Origin: Hybos culiciformis
Taxonomy: Eukaryota > Arthropoda > Insecta > Diptera > Hybotidae
Reading direction: 5' to 3'
DNA: 64,000 nt
Assembly: GCA_964007475.1 (NCBI GenBank)
Contig: OZ023273.1
Coordinates: 80,020,598 to 80,084,597, forward strand
Shown here: piece by piece, positions 1 to 10,750 of the stretch
How the letters are laid out: every line of letters starts with the position of its first letter
Numbering within the stretch: position 1 is the first letter of the stretch
Program-made: the position numbers and the translations under genes
Notes under the pieces: generated by a model
The model's input: the letters and a program-made list of their open reading frames with translations, nothing else
The model's database searches: none
Told to the model about the DNA's origin: nothing

Positions 1-1
1 C

Positions 2-352
2 TTGGCACTAATAATTTTATGAGCAATAGTTTTTTGCTGATTTAAACTGGAAACAACAACTTCTTTATGCTTAAGGCTTTCAAATTTAATTGAGTCAGAA
101 AACTCTTTTGAAATAAAATTTAAATCACTTGCAGAATCTAACAACACACGACATTCATGCCATTTACCCAGTTTATCTTGAATTAAAACAACTGCAGTAG
201 GAAACAAAACACCTTTTGTTAGATTTTGGTTTAGGCACAATGAGGTTCCTTGCTTACCTCCTGAAGCCGATGAAGTATTGGATGGGTTACTATCCTCAGA
301 TGGTTCTCTTGTGTTTTCAGATCTAACGAAATGAAGAAGAGTGTTGTGTTTT
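2..352 (-). pseudogene. BEL/Pao pol, aspartic protease part (runs off the window)
   Basis: This is the start of the pol region of a BEL/Pao LTR retrotransposon, read leftward. It would process the polyprotein inside the virus-like particle. The frame is open from the end of gag to the window edge and contains LLDSASDLNFIS, the DUF1758-type retropepsin active-site motif, with the D-S-A codons at 130-138. A Ser/Asn/Gly-rich linker separates it from the gag zinc knuckles. It lies one base out of frame with the upstream gag because of an A7 run at 349-355, although BEL elements normally have a single gag-pol frame. RT, RNase H and integrase would lie beyond base 1. Confidence 0.8.
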
Positions 353-1540
353 TTTACCACAAGTCTTACAACCGGTCTTATTGCAACTTTGACTAAAATG
401 GTTTGAACCAAAACAATTTCTACAAAGTTTTAGTTCACTAATTTTCTTAAATCGGTCTTCCACTGGCAATTTCTTAAATTCAAGGCACAAATAAAAAGGA
501 TGGAATGAGCATTTACAAAATGGACAATCAGGTTTTTTTGAAATTGTGGAATTACTATTTTGTTTATCATCTTTAGAATTTTTTGGGTCACTTGTGGTCA
601 TAAAAGAATAATCAGTCTTCTTTTGATTAAAAGATGATTTCTTGGGATCAGCTTTAACATCAGCTGAACAACTACGAAAAGGATTAATCGACTCGGAAAT
701 TCTACACTTTTTGGAAAGAAATACTTGAAGTTGGTGCCAGGTTGGCATTTGGTTTGGTTCAAGCTCTGACTCCCAATCTTTCTTCAAAGATGGATCAAGC
801 TTTTTAACCACACAGTTCACAATAAATAGTTCACATAATCCACTAATTTCTTGACCTAGAGCTTGCAACGATGAAATATGCGAGTTACATGTATTCAACA
901 AACCTCTAAGCTCAGATGGATTATTTTTATTAACTTTATTCAAATTGGTTATACCATCAATGTGAACATCAATTATGTGACGTTTGTTATCATATCTATC
1001 TACCAAGTCTTGCCAAGCTTTTTTATAACCCTCTTCAGAAAATGTCACATGCCCTATGGTTTGTTTCGCTTCCCCAGTCAACTTTCCAAGAAGGTAGGTA
1101 TATTTAACAATGTCACTTAAGTCTTGATTAGCATGAATAACTGCTAAGAACGTGTCTCTGAATGCTAACCATTCAACGGGATTTCCTTCAAAATTTGGAA
1201 TTTGTACATCCGGTAATTTTATTCTATGCGCTTTCTCTATTTTCGTTTCTGTCTGTTCGGTTTTAGAAACTTCTTTGGGTTTATTGGAATTTAATTTTCC
1301 AATACTATTAAAATAACTTTGTTCAAAATGTTTAATTGTTTCTACAAACTCTCTATTTTCAAAAACATCCTTAAATTTCGATAATTTTGAAACATTTTTG
1401 TTATATTCTTTATATAACTCAGTAACTACTTGGATTCGCGTATCAATTTCAGAAATGTCTGGTGGGTGGTCAGGATCGATCTCCTGCGCAAAGGATTCAA
1501 TAACTTGTAGTCTGGTCAAACTAATTTTTATTTGGTTCAT
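323..1540 (-). CDS. gag: BEL/Pao gag (DUF1759 type) with zinc knuckles
   Basis: This 405-residue protein is the Gag of a BEL/Pao element and would form the virus-like particle and bind element RNA. A coiled, charged N-terminus (about 1-100) precedes the DUF1759 core (VEWLAFRDTF near 125, then GEAKQTIG). Two CCHC zinc knuckles of the form C-X2-C-X4-H-X4-C lie at residues 339-352 and 373-386. A third Cys pair begins at 391, but its His residues are lost because a one-base A insertion shifts the frame, so the protein ends in a spurious TQHSSSFR. The ATG at 1540 is the first in frame after the leader. Family assignment is firm; activity is doubtful because of the frameshift. Confidence 0.87.
   Translation of the reverse strand: MNQIKISLTRLQVIESFAQEIDPDHPPDISEIDTRIQVVTELYKEYNKNVSKLSKFKDVFENREFVETIKHFEQSYFNSIGKLNSNKPKEVSKTEQTETKIEKAHRIKLPDVQIPNFEGNPVEWLAFRDTFLAVIHANQDLSDIVKYTYLLGKLTGEAKQTIGHVTFSEEGYKKAWQDLVDRYDNKRHIIDVHIDGITNLNKVNKNNPSELRGLLNTCNSHISSLQALGQEISGLCELFIVNCVVKKLDPSLKKDWESELEPNQMPTWHQLQVFLSKKCRISESINPFRSCSADVKADPKKSSFNQKKTDYSFMTTSDPKNSKDDKQNSNSTISKKPDCPFCKCSFHPFYLCLEFKKLPVEDRFKKISELKLCRNCFGSNHFSQSCNKTGCKTCGKKTQHSSSFR
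349..355 (-). other. A7 homopolymer frameshift between BEL gag and protease
   Basis: Seven T on the plus strand (seven A in the coding strand) sit inside the third zinc knuckle. With six A the frame would continue through HNTLLH, the usual His-containing end of this knuckle, into the protease. It is therefore a one-base insertion or a homopolymer sequencing error. Confidence 0.75.
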
Positions 1541-2230
1541 AGCAGATATTTATTCTGCTTCACTATCTAATTTAGGAGGCATATTTAGAAATACAAATAT
1601 TAATACTCACTGCGAAATTGTTCTTTTCTTGTTATCACAAATTCTGCATTAATTTGTCTAACCCTACTAACAAATCTAGGATCTAAGGTAAGTTCTAATA
1701 CAATGGTTTAATTTCCTAAAACAAACAAAATTTCAATTTAATTATGATTACCTTGGTCCGAAACAAACCAAAATTTCGGAACCAAACAGCAACAATCTTG
1801 ACTTTCTCAAATAATTTTGAATTGATGATAAACTTGATGAATCAACAATTTAACCAACAACAATGACAACAATGATCTTGATTTTATAACTGGTAGGATG
1901 GCTAACAATGAATCAGGTGGATTTCGCTACAACTTAAACTTTGGTGACAACAACTTGGATCTGGTAACAACAACTTGGGTCTGGTAACAACAACTTGGAT
2001 CTGGTAATAACTTGGATTTGGTAACTACTGAATCAGGATAATTCAGCGGCAGCTATTTCACAAAAACAATTCTTAAAATTTTCAGTTGAATTCACAATGT
2101 GTGACTATTCAATTGATTGTTGAATCAGAATAATTCAACGGCATCTATTTTCCTTTTTAATGAATTCAATTTTCAATTGAATTCACAATTTATTCTTTGT
2201 GAATAAACTTTCAATTAATTTTCAATTAAT
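1541..2230 (-). other. BEL element 5' leader, no gene
   Basis: This untranslated stretch lies between the primer site and the gag start. It holds a short tandem repeat (about 21-bp unit of the GGTAACAACAACTTGG type, three copies near 1950-2015) and two related A/T-rich blocks around 2030-2110 and 2120-2200. No coding signal is seen. Confidence 0.6.
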
Positions 2231-2249
2231 CCGGTTCGATGTAGGACCA
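2231..2249 (-). other. Candidate primer binding site of the BEL element
   Basis: On the minus strand this reads TGGTCCTACATCGAACCGG, starting with TGG as needed to pair with a tRNA CCA end. It is followed by sequence matching an inverted T-arm (TCGAACC). It lies four bases inside the proposed LTR end. The layout resembles BEL/Pao sites that pair with tRNA-Tyr, but the middle differs, so the tRNA is uncertain. Confidence 0.55.
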
Positions 2250-2253
2250 AAAA

Positions 2254-2530
2254 TGTTGAGCTTCTTCTTATAACCTTTGTGGACTGTATTTTTTTTTTTT
2301 ATTTTAAATTAAAATAATTGTTGTTTTCGCTTCTAATGGTTTATTCAGAATCAATTATTTTATTTACAGCTTACTTAAAATTATAACAGTAATTTGTTAA
2401 CTTCGAAATTCGAAGTATATAAAAATAAAAATAAATGAATTCTAACTGCTTACTTTTTATGTATTTGTGTAAAAAAATCATACACTTAAATCTTATTTAT
2501 TTAATGACAACTATTTTTGAGTGTAGAACA
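2254..2530 (-). repeat. Candidate 5' LTR of the BEL element
   Basis: The segment starts TGTTGAG and ends GTAGAACA on the plus strand, giving TGTT...AACA ends, and abuts the primer site on the gag side. It contains A/T-rich TATA-like sequence near 2415-2445. The outer boundary rests only on the terminal dinucleotides, because the partner LTR lies outside the window. Confidence 0.4.
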
Positions 2531-2671
2531 ATAATTAATGCTGTGTTCACACTATTACTTTTATTGCAGACTTTCTGTAAATAGTTTGCACAAAATTTTA
2601 ATTGCAATTCTTAACAGCGCGCAAGCAAGTTCATTTTTGCCCAGCTTTTAAAAAAAGTAGAGGGAACATTG
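2531..2671. mobile_element. Right end of a hAT-like MITE (GAGGGAACATTG end)
   Basis: The last about 70 bases (GCGCAAGCAAGTTCATTTTT, then GCCCAGCTTTTAAAA, ending GAGGGAACATTG) match the right end of the complete element at 27619-28112 and the reverse of the left end of the one at 49983-50725. The left end is missing, probably because the BEL element inserted into it. Confidence 0.65.
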
Positions 2672-2860
2672 CCTTTCAGTCAGTGGCCTGCCGTGATATT
2701 TTTAAGTGGGTGTGCAAAATCTTAATATAATTTACACGTACAATGTTGACAAAAACATATGCAATGGACTTAATTATTAATATTTGATCCAACAAAAAAT
2801 TCCATTTGAAATATTAATTTAATTATTCAATTTTATTTTTTTTAGTTTTTGTAAATATAT
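2672..2860. other. Intergenic, no feature recognised
   Basis: A/T-rich sequence between the hAT-like end and the family-B repeat. The eight bases CCTTTCAG right after the element end would be its target duplication, but the other copy is not in the window. Confidence 0.4.
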
Positions 2861-2861
2861 T

Positions 2862-4190
2862 TTAATGTGCGTGTCTTCAGTAAGTTGTATTCTCATTCGC
2901 TAATTTAGCTCGGTAAATGGTCCATTGCATGCATCAATACACATGCAATTATGGGGAAATGTAAATTGTATTTACATTTCCCTGTGATGTAAATTGTATT
3001 AACATTTTCCTATATTGTATTTACTTACTTCATTTTGAACTGCGTAATACTATAAACAAAAATAATATCACTCACACTCACAATATTTCAATACAGACAA
3101 ATATCAAAAAGAAAAAAATTGCAAATGCATACCTCTCACATGCATCATATCAATGTCAAATAAAGTTTAGTTTATAATGCTAAAAATCTATATTTCCCCT
3201 CTGAGCTAATCTATATTTCCCCTCTGAGCAAACAAAAACAAAACAAAAAAGAACCAATAAAAAAATACGCGGCTATTTTTTTTTCTAAAAAGCGGCCAGT
3301 CGATCAGTCGATGAATTTTCTTAACATGTGCTTTTAAAGGATCTTCGAACCTCTACTACTAAGTTTTTGAACGAGTATGGTTGGATTTTAGTACAAAAAT
3401 TTAGACCACACTTAAAAAATAGCACTTATTTTATTCAAAAAAACAAAAATGAATAAAAATAGAACAATGGTAACCCTGAAAGAATTGAAGAAATTTTTGT
3501 CTGGCATTATAAAGTTTGCTGTCAATTGTCAAATGTCAAGTAATAATTTTTTTTTTCTTTTATCAACAAACGAGAAAATGGCAGCAACAAGGAGATTATT
3601 TATTGTAAATATAAATTATGATTATCATAATTTTAATTATTTGATTTTATTTTTAATTATAAAATTATTATTATTTTTTTTAATAATTAAAAATAAAATT
3701 TAAGAAGATCAGCTAATTCCTAAAATAATAAAAAAAAAATAGTAATTTTTCCAAAAAAAAAATTATTCATTTTCTTTTTTGCAAAAAAAAAATCGAATAA
3801 TTTTTTTTTTGGAAAAATTACTATTTTTTTTTATTATTTTAAAAATTACTAATTTTTTTTTCAATATTTTAGGAATTAGCTGATCTTAAATCATCCGGTT
3901 TGAAATCATTTCGAGAAATAAATTTACTTCCGTATTAAGCATTTTAAACTTTTTTGTTTATTTTTTGCATTGTAAATGTATTGTTTTCAACTCCCTCTCA
4001 CATGCACATTAAAGCAGTATACAAAACATATTAATAAAATTTGTTATACAGCTCGTTGTATAAATACACAAAAACACATAGCCACTCGTCAATATTATAT
4101 TAAGTATTGCCCCGTCTCTATGTGTTTTTGTGTATATATACAACTCGTTGCAATAACAAATTTTCTTAATATGTGTTGTAATCTTTAATG
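2862..4190 (+). repeat. Family-B repeat, copy 1 (unclassified, about 1.3 kb)
   Basis: The sequence beginning TTTTAATGTGCGTG and AGTAAGTTGTATT runs to CTTAATATGTGTTGTAATC and is collinear with 48185-49290. A shortened copy lies at 24830-25030 (both ends, middle deleted). It contains the self-complementary motif ATGTAAATTGTATTTACAT and a long internal hairpin. There is no transposase and no clear terminal inverted repeat, so it is a non-autonomous repeat of unknown class. The 84-residue open frame at 3449-3703 is not conserved in the other copy. Confidence 0.7.
3703..3888. repeat. Inverted-repeat hairpin inside family B
   Basis: AAGATCAGCTAATTCCTAAA at the left pairs with TTTAGGAATTAGCTGATCTT at the right, and the A/T-rich middle is also largely self-complementary. 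The copy at 48795-48955 keeps the right arm but has a diverged left arm. Confidence 0.75.
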
Positions 4191-5029
4191 AAAATATTTT
4201 TACTTTTGAAACAAAAGTATTCTCGGAAGTATCGATATAATTATTATACATACATTTTTTTTCTAGTTGTTTTATTCTTGGCTGTTTATAAACCAGCGCT
4301 TTCTTTTCCTTATAGGATTTTCAAGAATATGTATACACAATTTTTTCATGGATTTTGTAACATGAACGAATAAAAATATAATATAATAAGCAAAAAATAT
4401 AATGCGCCTTTGCCTTCACTTTTGTAACATTAACATTTGTAAATAAAAAAAAAGCTTTTTCTCAAAAAATGTTAACGCACTCTCTTATGTTAATTCATTT
4501 CTTTTAACTCTGATACTGTTGTTCGCTGCTTGATAGCCAGCGCTTGCTTTCTTTAAAACTTACTATATATTTTTAAAAGTATATAACTTTTTTTTTATGT
4601 ACATACATAAGCACGATACATAAGAGTTTTAGTTCAGCCTTTAGCGCAATGATACTAATGCGCTCTTATTGTAATTATTATTCGGATATATGTTAGCTAG
4701 AAAAAGCTTTTTGTTTTTTCCACAGATTTTTATTACGTACATATACCTTTTTGCAGGATTATGTACAATAATATTGATTTGTTACAAAAAACAAAATTAA
4801 ATCGGTATCTAATTTTTTAGAAATGAATTTTAATTTTTAATTAAAAAAAATAAACTTATTTTTAAGTTTTTTTTTAAGGTTTTGGTAGGTGCGCAGTGCG
4901 CATTCTGCGCCTTAAGATGCATGTCACTGCTCTGAGCATCAATTTTACGATTTTAGAGCAATTTGTACTTGATATGATACCGAAAGAACTTCAATATTGT
5001 TTTTTTTTATAAAAAAAATGTATTTGTTG
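4191..5029. other. A/T-rich intergenic, nothing recognised
   Basis: Mostly A/T runs with no coding pattern, inverted repeat or family match that I could support. Confidence 0.5.
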
Positions 5030-5260
5030 TTCTTTTATGTACAAAAATACCAGAACTTGTTTTAATGCCAAAAGTCCCAAAATTTAGTATGCCTTTTTTG
5101 GCTCAATGTTGCAGATAAATCGAAAGTATAGTTTTTTCTAAAAAGACCAAAAACAGTTTTGGGAATGACGGAAATGGCTGCCCCAGTATCAATTAAAAAA
5201 TTAAGATTATTTTCTTTATCTTTTGAAAATAAACGATGTGATTTAACCTCGGAAGAATAA
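5030..5260 (-). pseudogene. Gypsy-type aspartic protease fragment
   Basis: On the minus strand the frame reads SHRLFSKDKE then LIDTGAAISVIP, the retropepsin active site of Gypsy/Ty3 elements of the Mag-like type (D-T-G codons at 5182-5190). It is followed after a frame break by TFGIKTSSG-like flap sequence. It is the downstream part of the relic whose gag pieces lie at 6648-8212 and 19861-20262 on the same strand. No RT follows, so pol is lost. Confidence 0.8.
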
Positions 5261-6640
5261 GATACATACTTATATGGAAATACGATAAAAAAAAATTTGT
5301 ATGGAAAAACAAAAAAATATACGTTCCCTATAATCTGTCAAACTAATTGTTGGGAAAAAATGCAGGCAGAAGCATTTTTTAAATTGTAAAATTTAATGTT
5401 AAAAAACCTCTAATTTCCTAAAACTTTCGATTAAATTTATTTAAAATCAAATAAATTTTTTAATTTTATTAAGTTGATTTTGTATTTTTCTCATTATTGA
5501 TAAAAAAACGTTTTGAAGTTCAAACAAAAATTGAAAACTTTAGAGCAAAATGTCTTCTTGAAATTTAAAAACGGCTACGTATACGGATATTTATACGGCT
5601 ACGTAAATTTTGTATATTAAATTCAAAAATTGTTTGTTTATTTTGTAGATTCGCCCTTTCATAAGAAATAGGTTTACTTTTTGTAATATTTAAAAATGTA
5701 ATCTCGATAGGATATTGATGCAATAATATTTTTTTTATTTTTGTCCTTAATGCTTTTGTGCTTCGCAAAAAAATTTTACTGTTTAGAAATTATACTGATA
5801 AAAAGCTCTTGAAACAATTATTGGCTTAGCAATAATAATTTTATCATCTTTATTGTTTACGTGAATTTAAAGCTGTATACAACTGCAATAGTAATTTTCT
5901 TTCTGAAACATAATATCGAGCCCCGCGACTTAAGAAATTTTAATTTGCTCTTACATTTTATATATTATCGTCTACTGAGAAATGAAACAACGTATGATAT
6001 TTATACGTCGTTATTAGATAATAGCACCTTTCGAATCCTCATACTCGATTTTATAAGTACAACTACTTTGCAATATTCTTAATGTTGATTAAAATGTGTT
6101 TTTTAGATGAAAATTTTATGTTACTTGATATTTTGATTTTATACGTTTTTTTTTATTTTCTAATCTTTAAACTCAAATTACTCGAAATCATACTTTTCAT
6201 TATACGTTGTTTCATTTCTGAGCGACGTTATTATATACATATTTTAAATACATTTAAAATGTTTATGTAGTAATGTACATTTGTTATGAGAAATTAAAAC
6301 AAATTAAAAAAATAACCTTCTTTTTCAGCCAAACGAGTATAAAAATTAATAAAATTTTTAAGAAACGTTTACACAAATAGTAAACAAAACATAATTTAAA
6401 AATGAGATTTTGTTGCGTTCAATGCTGCATTAACAATACGTTGTGACACAAAAAATCGATGACAGCCCTGTTTTATTTAGGTGAATTGAAACTCTTTATT
6501 CCTTAATCATTCAAAAATTTAATATTAGAAAGAAATATTACTCTGAATTTAAACGAGAATTTTAAATAAAAAACGTATTCTAGAATTGTGATCTAAATGC
6601 AGCATGGTTTCTTTTGTTTTTTTATTTTGATAGATTTGTG
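5261..6640. other. A/T-rich stretch with one inverted repeat, no gene
   Basis: No coding pattern. About 25 bases (GAAATGAAACAACGTAT core, 5978-5996) recur inverted near 6194-6213, so 5966-6235 can fold back. This may be a small MITE. The open frames here are short and A/T-driven. Confidence 0.45.
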
Positions 6641-6647
6641 AGAACGC

Positions 6648-6858
6648 CTAAAATCTATTATCTACATGGGTTGGATTTAGCTGATAATGGGGAGTCATTT
6701 TGTTTTTTGAACTATCTAAATTTGTAGATTTATTAAATTTGCAAGGTGATTTACAACGTGTAGCTTTATTATCAAAATTGAAATGATACCAACAAAAATA
6801 TGTATGATTATGATGGGCACCGGCAGTATGGTGCAAGGTGGAGTAACTGCACCACCTT
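6648..6858 (-). pseudogene. Gypsy gag C-terminal fragment
   Basis: The minus-strand peptide contains YFCWYHFNFDNKATRC then KSPCKF. This is the C-terminal signature (CWYH...FG/D-KA..C..PC.F) of Gag from Mag-like Gypsy elements of arthropods. Upstream it is cut at an 11-bp repeat (6848-6858) and continues in frame at 7809 once the inserted 950 bp are skipped. Confidence 0.78.
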
Positions 6859-7808
6859 TGTTTGATAAAAATGTTATTAAAATTTTGATAAAATTGTTAA
6901 TTTTAACAAAAGGATTCAAAATTAAAACAATATAATTTTTTTTTTATTCAGAATTTTTATTAAATAATAATTGTAACCTACGTGGCTTCTCTGCGAACTT
7001 TGAAATAAGTTCGGTTATAAAATCTTCGTTATTAAAAGTTATTTTTTTTATGGAGACTGATCATACATAAGCCCGACAATCGGTGTTCGCACAAAGTTGA
7101 TCTTGTCCAAACTGAGGAAATTTTAAATTTCGGGAGAAAAAAAAGTAAAAAAAAACGTGGGGAAAAATTTGAGGAAAATATTTTTTTCTGAGGGAAATGT
7201 GAAGAAATTCATAAATATTGTGCTAATGTTGGCAGTCAACAATATTTAAAATTTCAGACTCGTAAATTTTTTTTACCCTATTGATTTTAAGAAATTGATT
7301 TCATTACGATATTCTTTGAAAATCCATTGTTGAAACTAAACTTTTTGATTTGCAACATATAAGTACCACATAAAATCTGAACACGTTAAAAATTTGAGGA
7401 AATCTTGCAAAAATAAGCTGTTTTTGGGGAAAAACTGCAGTGAGTAAAACCGTTAAACAATTTTTTTTTCTAATTTAGCGCAAAAAAAAATTTTAATACA
7501 GAAAAATATAAAAAAAATAATTTGAGGAGTTTTTTTTAAAAAAGTGTCTGTTTTGGGAAATATCTTAAAAATTTGAATAAATTGCATTTATTCCATCTGG
7601 CAGCTCTGGTGAGAGATAATCTTAAAAAGTTCTCAGCATCGCATCAGCATACTGAGATGAATTTTGTCGTGAATTCAAAATATTGTTTTGAAACTGATTT
7701 TTCCTAAAATCAAAATTTAATTTAAATTAAGGGTGTTGGAAATTGTAACTTAGTGATGAGCCCGCAATATGTCAAAGATTTGGTAAAATCAAAATAATAA
7801 TTTTCACA
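6859..7808. mobile_element. 950-bp insertion in gag with 11-bp target duplication
   Basis: TGCACCACCTT occurs at 6848-6858 and at 7809-7819, flanking this segment, and the gag frame reads through if one copy and the segment are removed. The interior holds repeated G/A-rich motifs (TTTGAGGAAA, GGGGAAAAA) and no coding sequence. An 11-bp duplication fits target-primed retrotransposition better than a cut-and-paste element. The class is unknown. Confidence 0.6.
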
Positions 7809-8212
7809 TGCACCACCTTATAAAAAATCCTGGCGGCGCAATGATGATTATGATTATTATTAATATTACGACTAGAAGATCTAGAGATCGAGAAACGCTA
7901 CTATAAGATCTTGAACGAGAATCACAATTAGAAATTGTCACGATTAGAAATTGTTTTAATTTCATTCAATTGTGTTTCTATTTGAGTAATACGTAAATTT
8001 GTTTCATAATTTTAATTTTGAATAGCGGTAATTTGAGAAAATGGTAAAGAATTTTGAGAAAGCAATAAAGTAGAAGATATTAAAGAATTAGGAATGGAGG
8101 AAGAAGATGTCGAAGAATTTAGTGAAGAAATATTATTGAAATGAGAAACTTTCCAAATTTTCTCTGCTAAATTTAAAAGATTGTCTATGTTACCGATATT
8201 TGAACTAACTCT
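7809..8212 (-). pseudogene. Gypsy gag middle fragment
   Basis: The minus-strand peptide includes SSNIGNIDNLLNLAEKIW, matching the end of the Gag capsid domain of Mag-like Gypsy elements (the DLDKLAELADKI-type helix). An RS-rich tract (SRSRSYSSVSRS) follows, typical of the linker before the C-terminal motif. One stop interrupts it. Its 5' end is cut exactly at the terminal repeat of the 11.6-kb insertion, and the missing upstream half is at 19861-20262. Confidence 0.75.
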
Positions 8213-8339
8213 GCCGTGATATATCAAAATATAGTAACTACTTTTTAAAATGTTGGAAAATTAAGTTTTAGCGATTAAGTTTATATTAAGCGATCCTGTT
8301 GATATATAATTAAATGGTTTTGAACAAAATTTTTATTAT

Positions 8340-8622
8340 GAATCTAAATTTTGATTTTATGTGAAAAATGTTATAATAGCAGTTCTTAATACTGATTTAA
8401 AATACTTACTAACAAAAAAATATTTTCAAGTAAGATTTTACACCGTTAGTTATTATGAGTGAGTTATCATAGTATTAGTATTGTAGGTTAATATATAAGA
8501 TTAGCTAAATGGTCATAGCTATAGTCAGTTTAGAGTAAGAATTCAAACTGTCAAGTATACTTAACGTTAATAAATAAATTAATATTAATAAAATACTTTA
8601 ATTTGAATAACCACACATTACA
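8340..8622 (+). repeat. LTR (3' part) of a 412/mdg1-like Gypsy relic
   Basis: The segment ends ...CCACACATTACA directly before a tRNA-Arg type primer site, exactly as the LTR at 35107-35340 does. It shares GTTATC.TAGTATTAGT with that LTR. The left boundary is a guess; it must lie right of 8242. Confidence 0.55.
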
Positions 8623-8639
8623 TGGCGACCGGGACAGCC
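8623..8639 (+). other. tRNA-Arg-type primer binding site
   Basis: TGGCGACCGGGACAGCC follows the LTR end at once and differs by one base from the site at 35341. This sequence is the known 412/mdg1-class site complementary to the 3' end of tRNA-Arg. Confidence 0.75.
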
Positions 8640-9235
8640 GGGGAAAAAAAAAAAAAATTAAATTTTCCAGGTAAAAGATAAAAAAAAAAAAAGGAAAATA
8701 ATTTTCACTTAAAATACTCACAAATATAAATTCGTAAAAAGAAAAAATTATGAAATCATTTAAAATTTATTCAAAAAAATATATTTTTTTTAAGTAAAAT
8801 GTGGGATAAAAGAATTATGTTATAATTTAAGAAAAAAATAAACTAGAAATCAAGAAAAAAAAATACTTACCAACCTATAAAATAAAAATAAATTTTTTGA
8901 TTAATACTGACCTTTATCTTAAAAAAAAAATTAATTAAAAACTATAACCTGGAAAATTTCATAAAACGTGGCATTAAAATCCTTTGAAAAAAAAAAAAAA
9001 TTCTAATAGAAAAAAAAAAGACTAAATATTATATTCCATTATTATTATATTTCTAAAACTATTTATATAACTATTTTATTATATGTATATTAAAATTCAA
9101 TTTTGATTTTTCTTGAATTCAAATCAACAACAACTACATTTAAAACAAAATAAATCGTATACAAGGTGAAATACCACCGGACTTCGAAAACACTTTACAA
9201 TTTTTACAAAGTACCTAGCTACAAAACAAATTTAA
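8640..9235 (+). other. A-rich leader of the 412-like relic, no gene
   Basis: Long A runs and weakly repeated AAAATTA sequence, like the leader at 35360-36550. No coding pattern. Confidence 0.5.
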
Positions 9236-9560
9236 TACGGAGTGCGATTTAAGTAGTATTGGGGCGACAGCGACAACGACAGCGATAGCGACTATCAAAA
9301 AAAATTAGAAACCATATATTTGTATGAGAATGACTGGCGACAAACGACATTGTCGCCTGACGACAAATTAGAAATGTTTCTATTTTGTCGCCGGGCGACA
9401 ACGACAACCATATATATTTTTATTTTATTTTTCTATTTGTTTATTTTTTTCCTGTTTATTTATTTTGTCGCCGTAATTGTGTTCACTCCAGTGATATCGC
9501 TGTCGTTGTCGTTGTAGTCGTCGTTGTTGCGGTCGTTGTCGCCCCAATTGTGTTTACTCC
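9236..9560. mobile_element. MITE with GACAAC-rich inverted ends
   Basis: The left part (ATTGGGGCGACAGCGACAAC at 9259) and the right part (GTCGTTGTCGCCCCAATTGT) are inverted copies, and the outer edges share GGAGT/ACTCC. TTAA stands at 9232-9235 and 9561-9564. The arms consist of GCGACAACGACAG-like units. There is no coding sequence. Confidence 0.6.
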
Positions 9561-10240
9561 TTAACTTAATAAAACTTAACTTAATAAAGAGTTGATATTT
9601 TATTTAGTTACAAAGCCTAATTATATATATATAAATTTTTTGTTTTTAACTTCAATTTCAAGGCGTAATTTCTATAAAAATTTTCTTTTATAAACCTCAT
9701 CAATATTGAAAAAAAAAAGTTCTTTTTGGAAGAAAAAATTTTTTAATACGAGACGAAAACCTTATAAATTTTTTTTTTGTTCGGTAAACTTTTTTAAAAT
9801 CAAAAAAAAAAAAGTAACGCTAATCAAAAGATAAAAACATCAACGAAATGTGTTAACACATTTTTATTTTAACAGCGTTATTTGCAGTTTGCACAAATTT
9901 CTTCGTTTGGAAATTTTTTTTTTGGGTAATTAAATAAATAGTGTTTTTACTAAATCAAATCTCATATGGCAAAGCCTCAGTTGAGAGAAAAGAACTTAGA
10001 AATAATTTTAATAAAGCTACAACAATAATTCTAAAGGAAGATAAACTTAGGAATTTAGAAAAAAAGTTTTAAAAAATTTGAATTGTGTAAAATTATTCCC
10101 TTTAGAAATTAAAAAAAAAAGAATAGGCATCAAAATTAAAATCAAATTTCGAACATTTACAATGTATAAAACTAATTACTACTTAAATTCTAAAATGTTT
10201 TTAATTTTTTCCAGATTATTTTTTTTTTATTAGTCAAGCC
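9561..10240. other. A/T-rich remnant, probably decayed 412-like gag
   Basis: No open frame. Position between the primer site at 8623 and the gag tail at 10240 suggests it is worn gag sequence. Confidence 0.35.
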
Positions 10241-10315
10241 ACGTTATGTGGAAGACGTTCAGGCCTCCCAGAACGGGCTGGGGGAGCAAAACCAAAATAA
10301 ACCCGAATAGAAGAC
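10240..10315 (+). pseudogene. 412-like gag tail and pol start, relic
   Basis: ACGTTATGTGGAAGACGTTC followed by AGGCCTCCCAGAACGGGCTG matches the junction at 40938-40988 (TACGATACGCGGGAAACGAC then AGGCCCCCCAAAACGGCAAG). This is where gag ends and pol starts in the 412-like element of this window. Everything after it is lost. Confidence 0.6.
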
Positions 10316-10750
10316 AATAACTAACTAAAATCTACCGTTAAATAAGAAAAAAAAAAAAGAAAAAAAGTTATTTTTTTTTTTATCAAAATTAAGCAATACG
10401 CATTTAGTTTCAAGAATAAAAGTGTTTATTATCTTATTGCACATCCAAATCTTTACCATCGCAGTTCCAAAAGCTATACAGTAACTCAGATTTTTAAGAA
10501 GGATTATCATGACTTTCAATTGCTTCGACACTAAGAGTCAATTGCTTTCGACACTAGTCAAGAAAAGAATGGCAAAAATGATTATCAAACAACAAAAAAA
10601 AAAACATTAATACGGTTACAAAAAAAAAAATAAAAGGTCTAAATCAAAGAGGAAACATTGAAAAATATAAAATATATAAGAAAATTACAAGAAATAATGA
10701 AAATGAGAAGAAAAATATTAAAGCAAATAAAATATGATGTATATGATAAT
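10316..10750. other. Intergenic, nothing recognised
   Basis: A/T-rich; a short direct repeat (AATTGCTT.CGACACTA, near 10519-10555) is the only structure seen. Confidence 0.4.

Noticed and set aside
878..1652. Plus-strand open frames opposite BEL gag and leader
   Set aside because: They are antisense to a well-supported gag gene and have no recognisable motif.
3449..3703. 84-residue open frame in family B
   Set aside because: Not maintained in the parallel copy at 48540-48790, which has indels in several frames.
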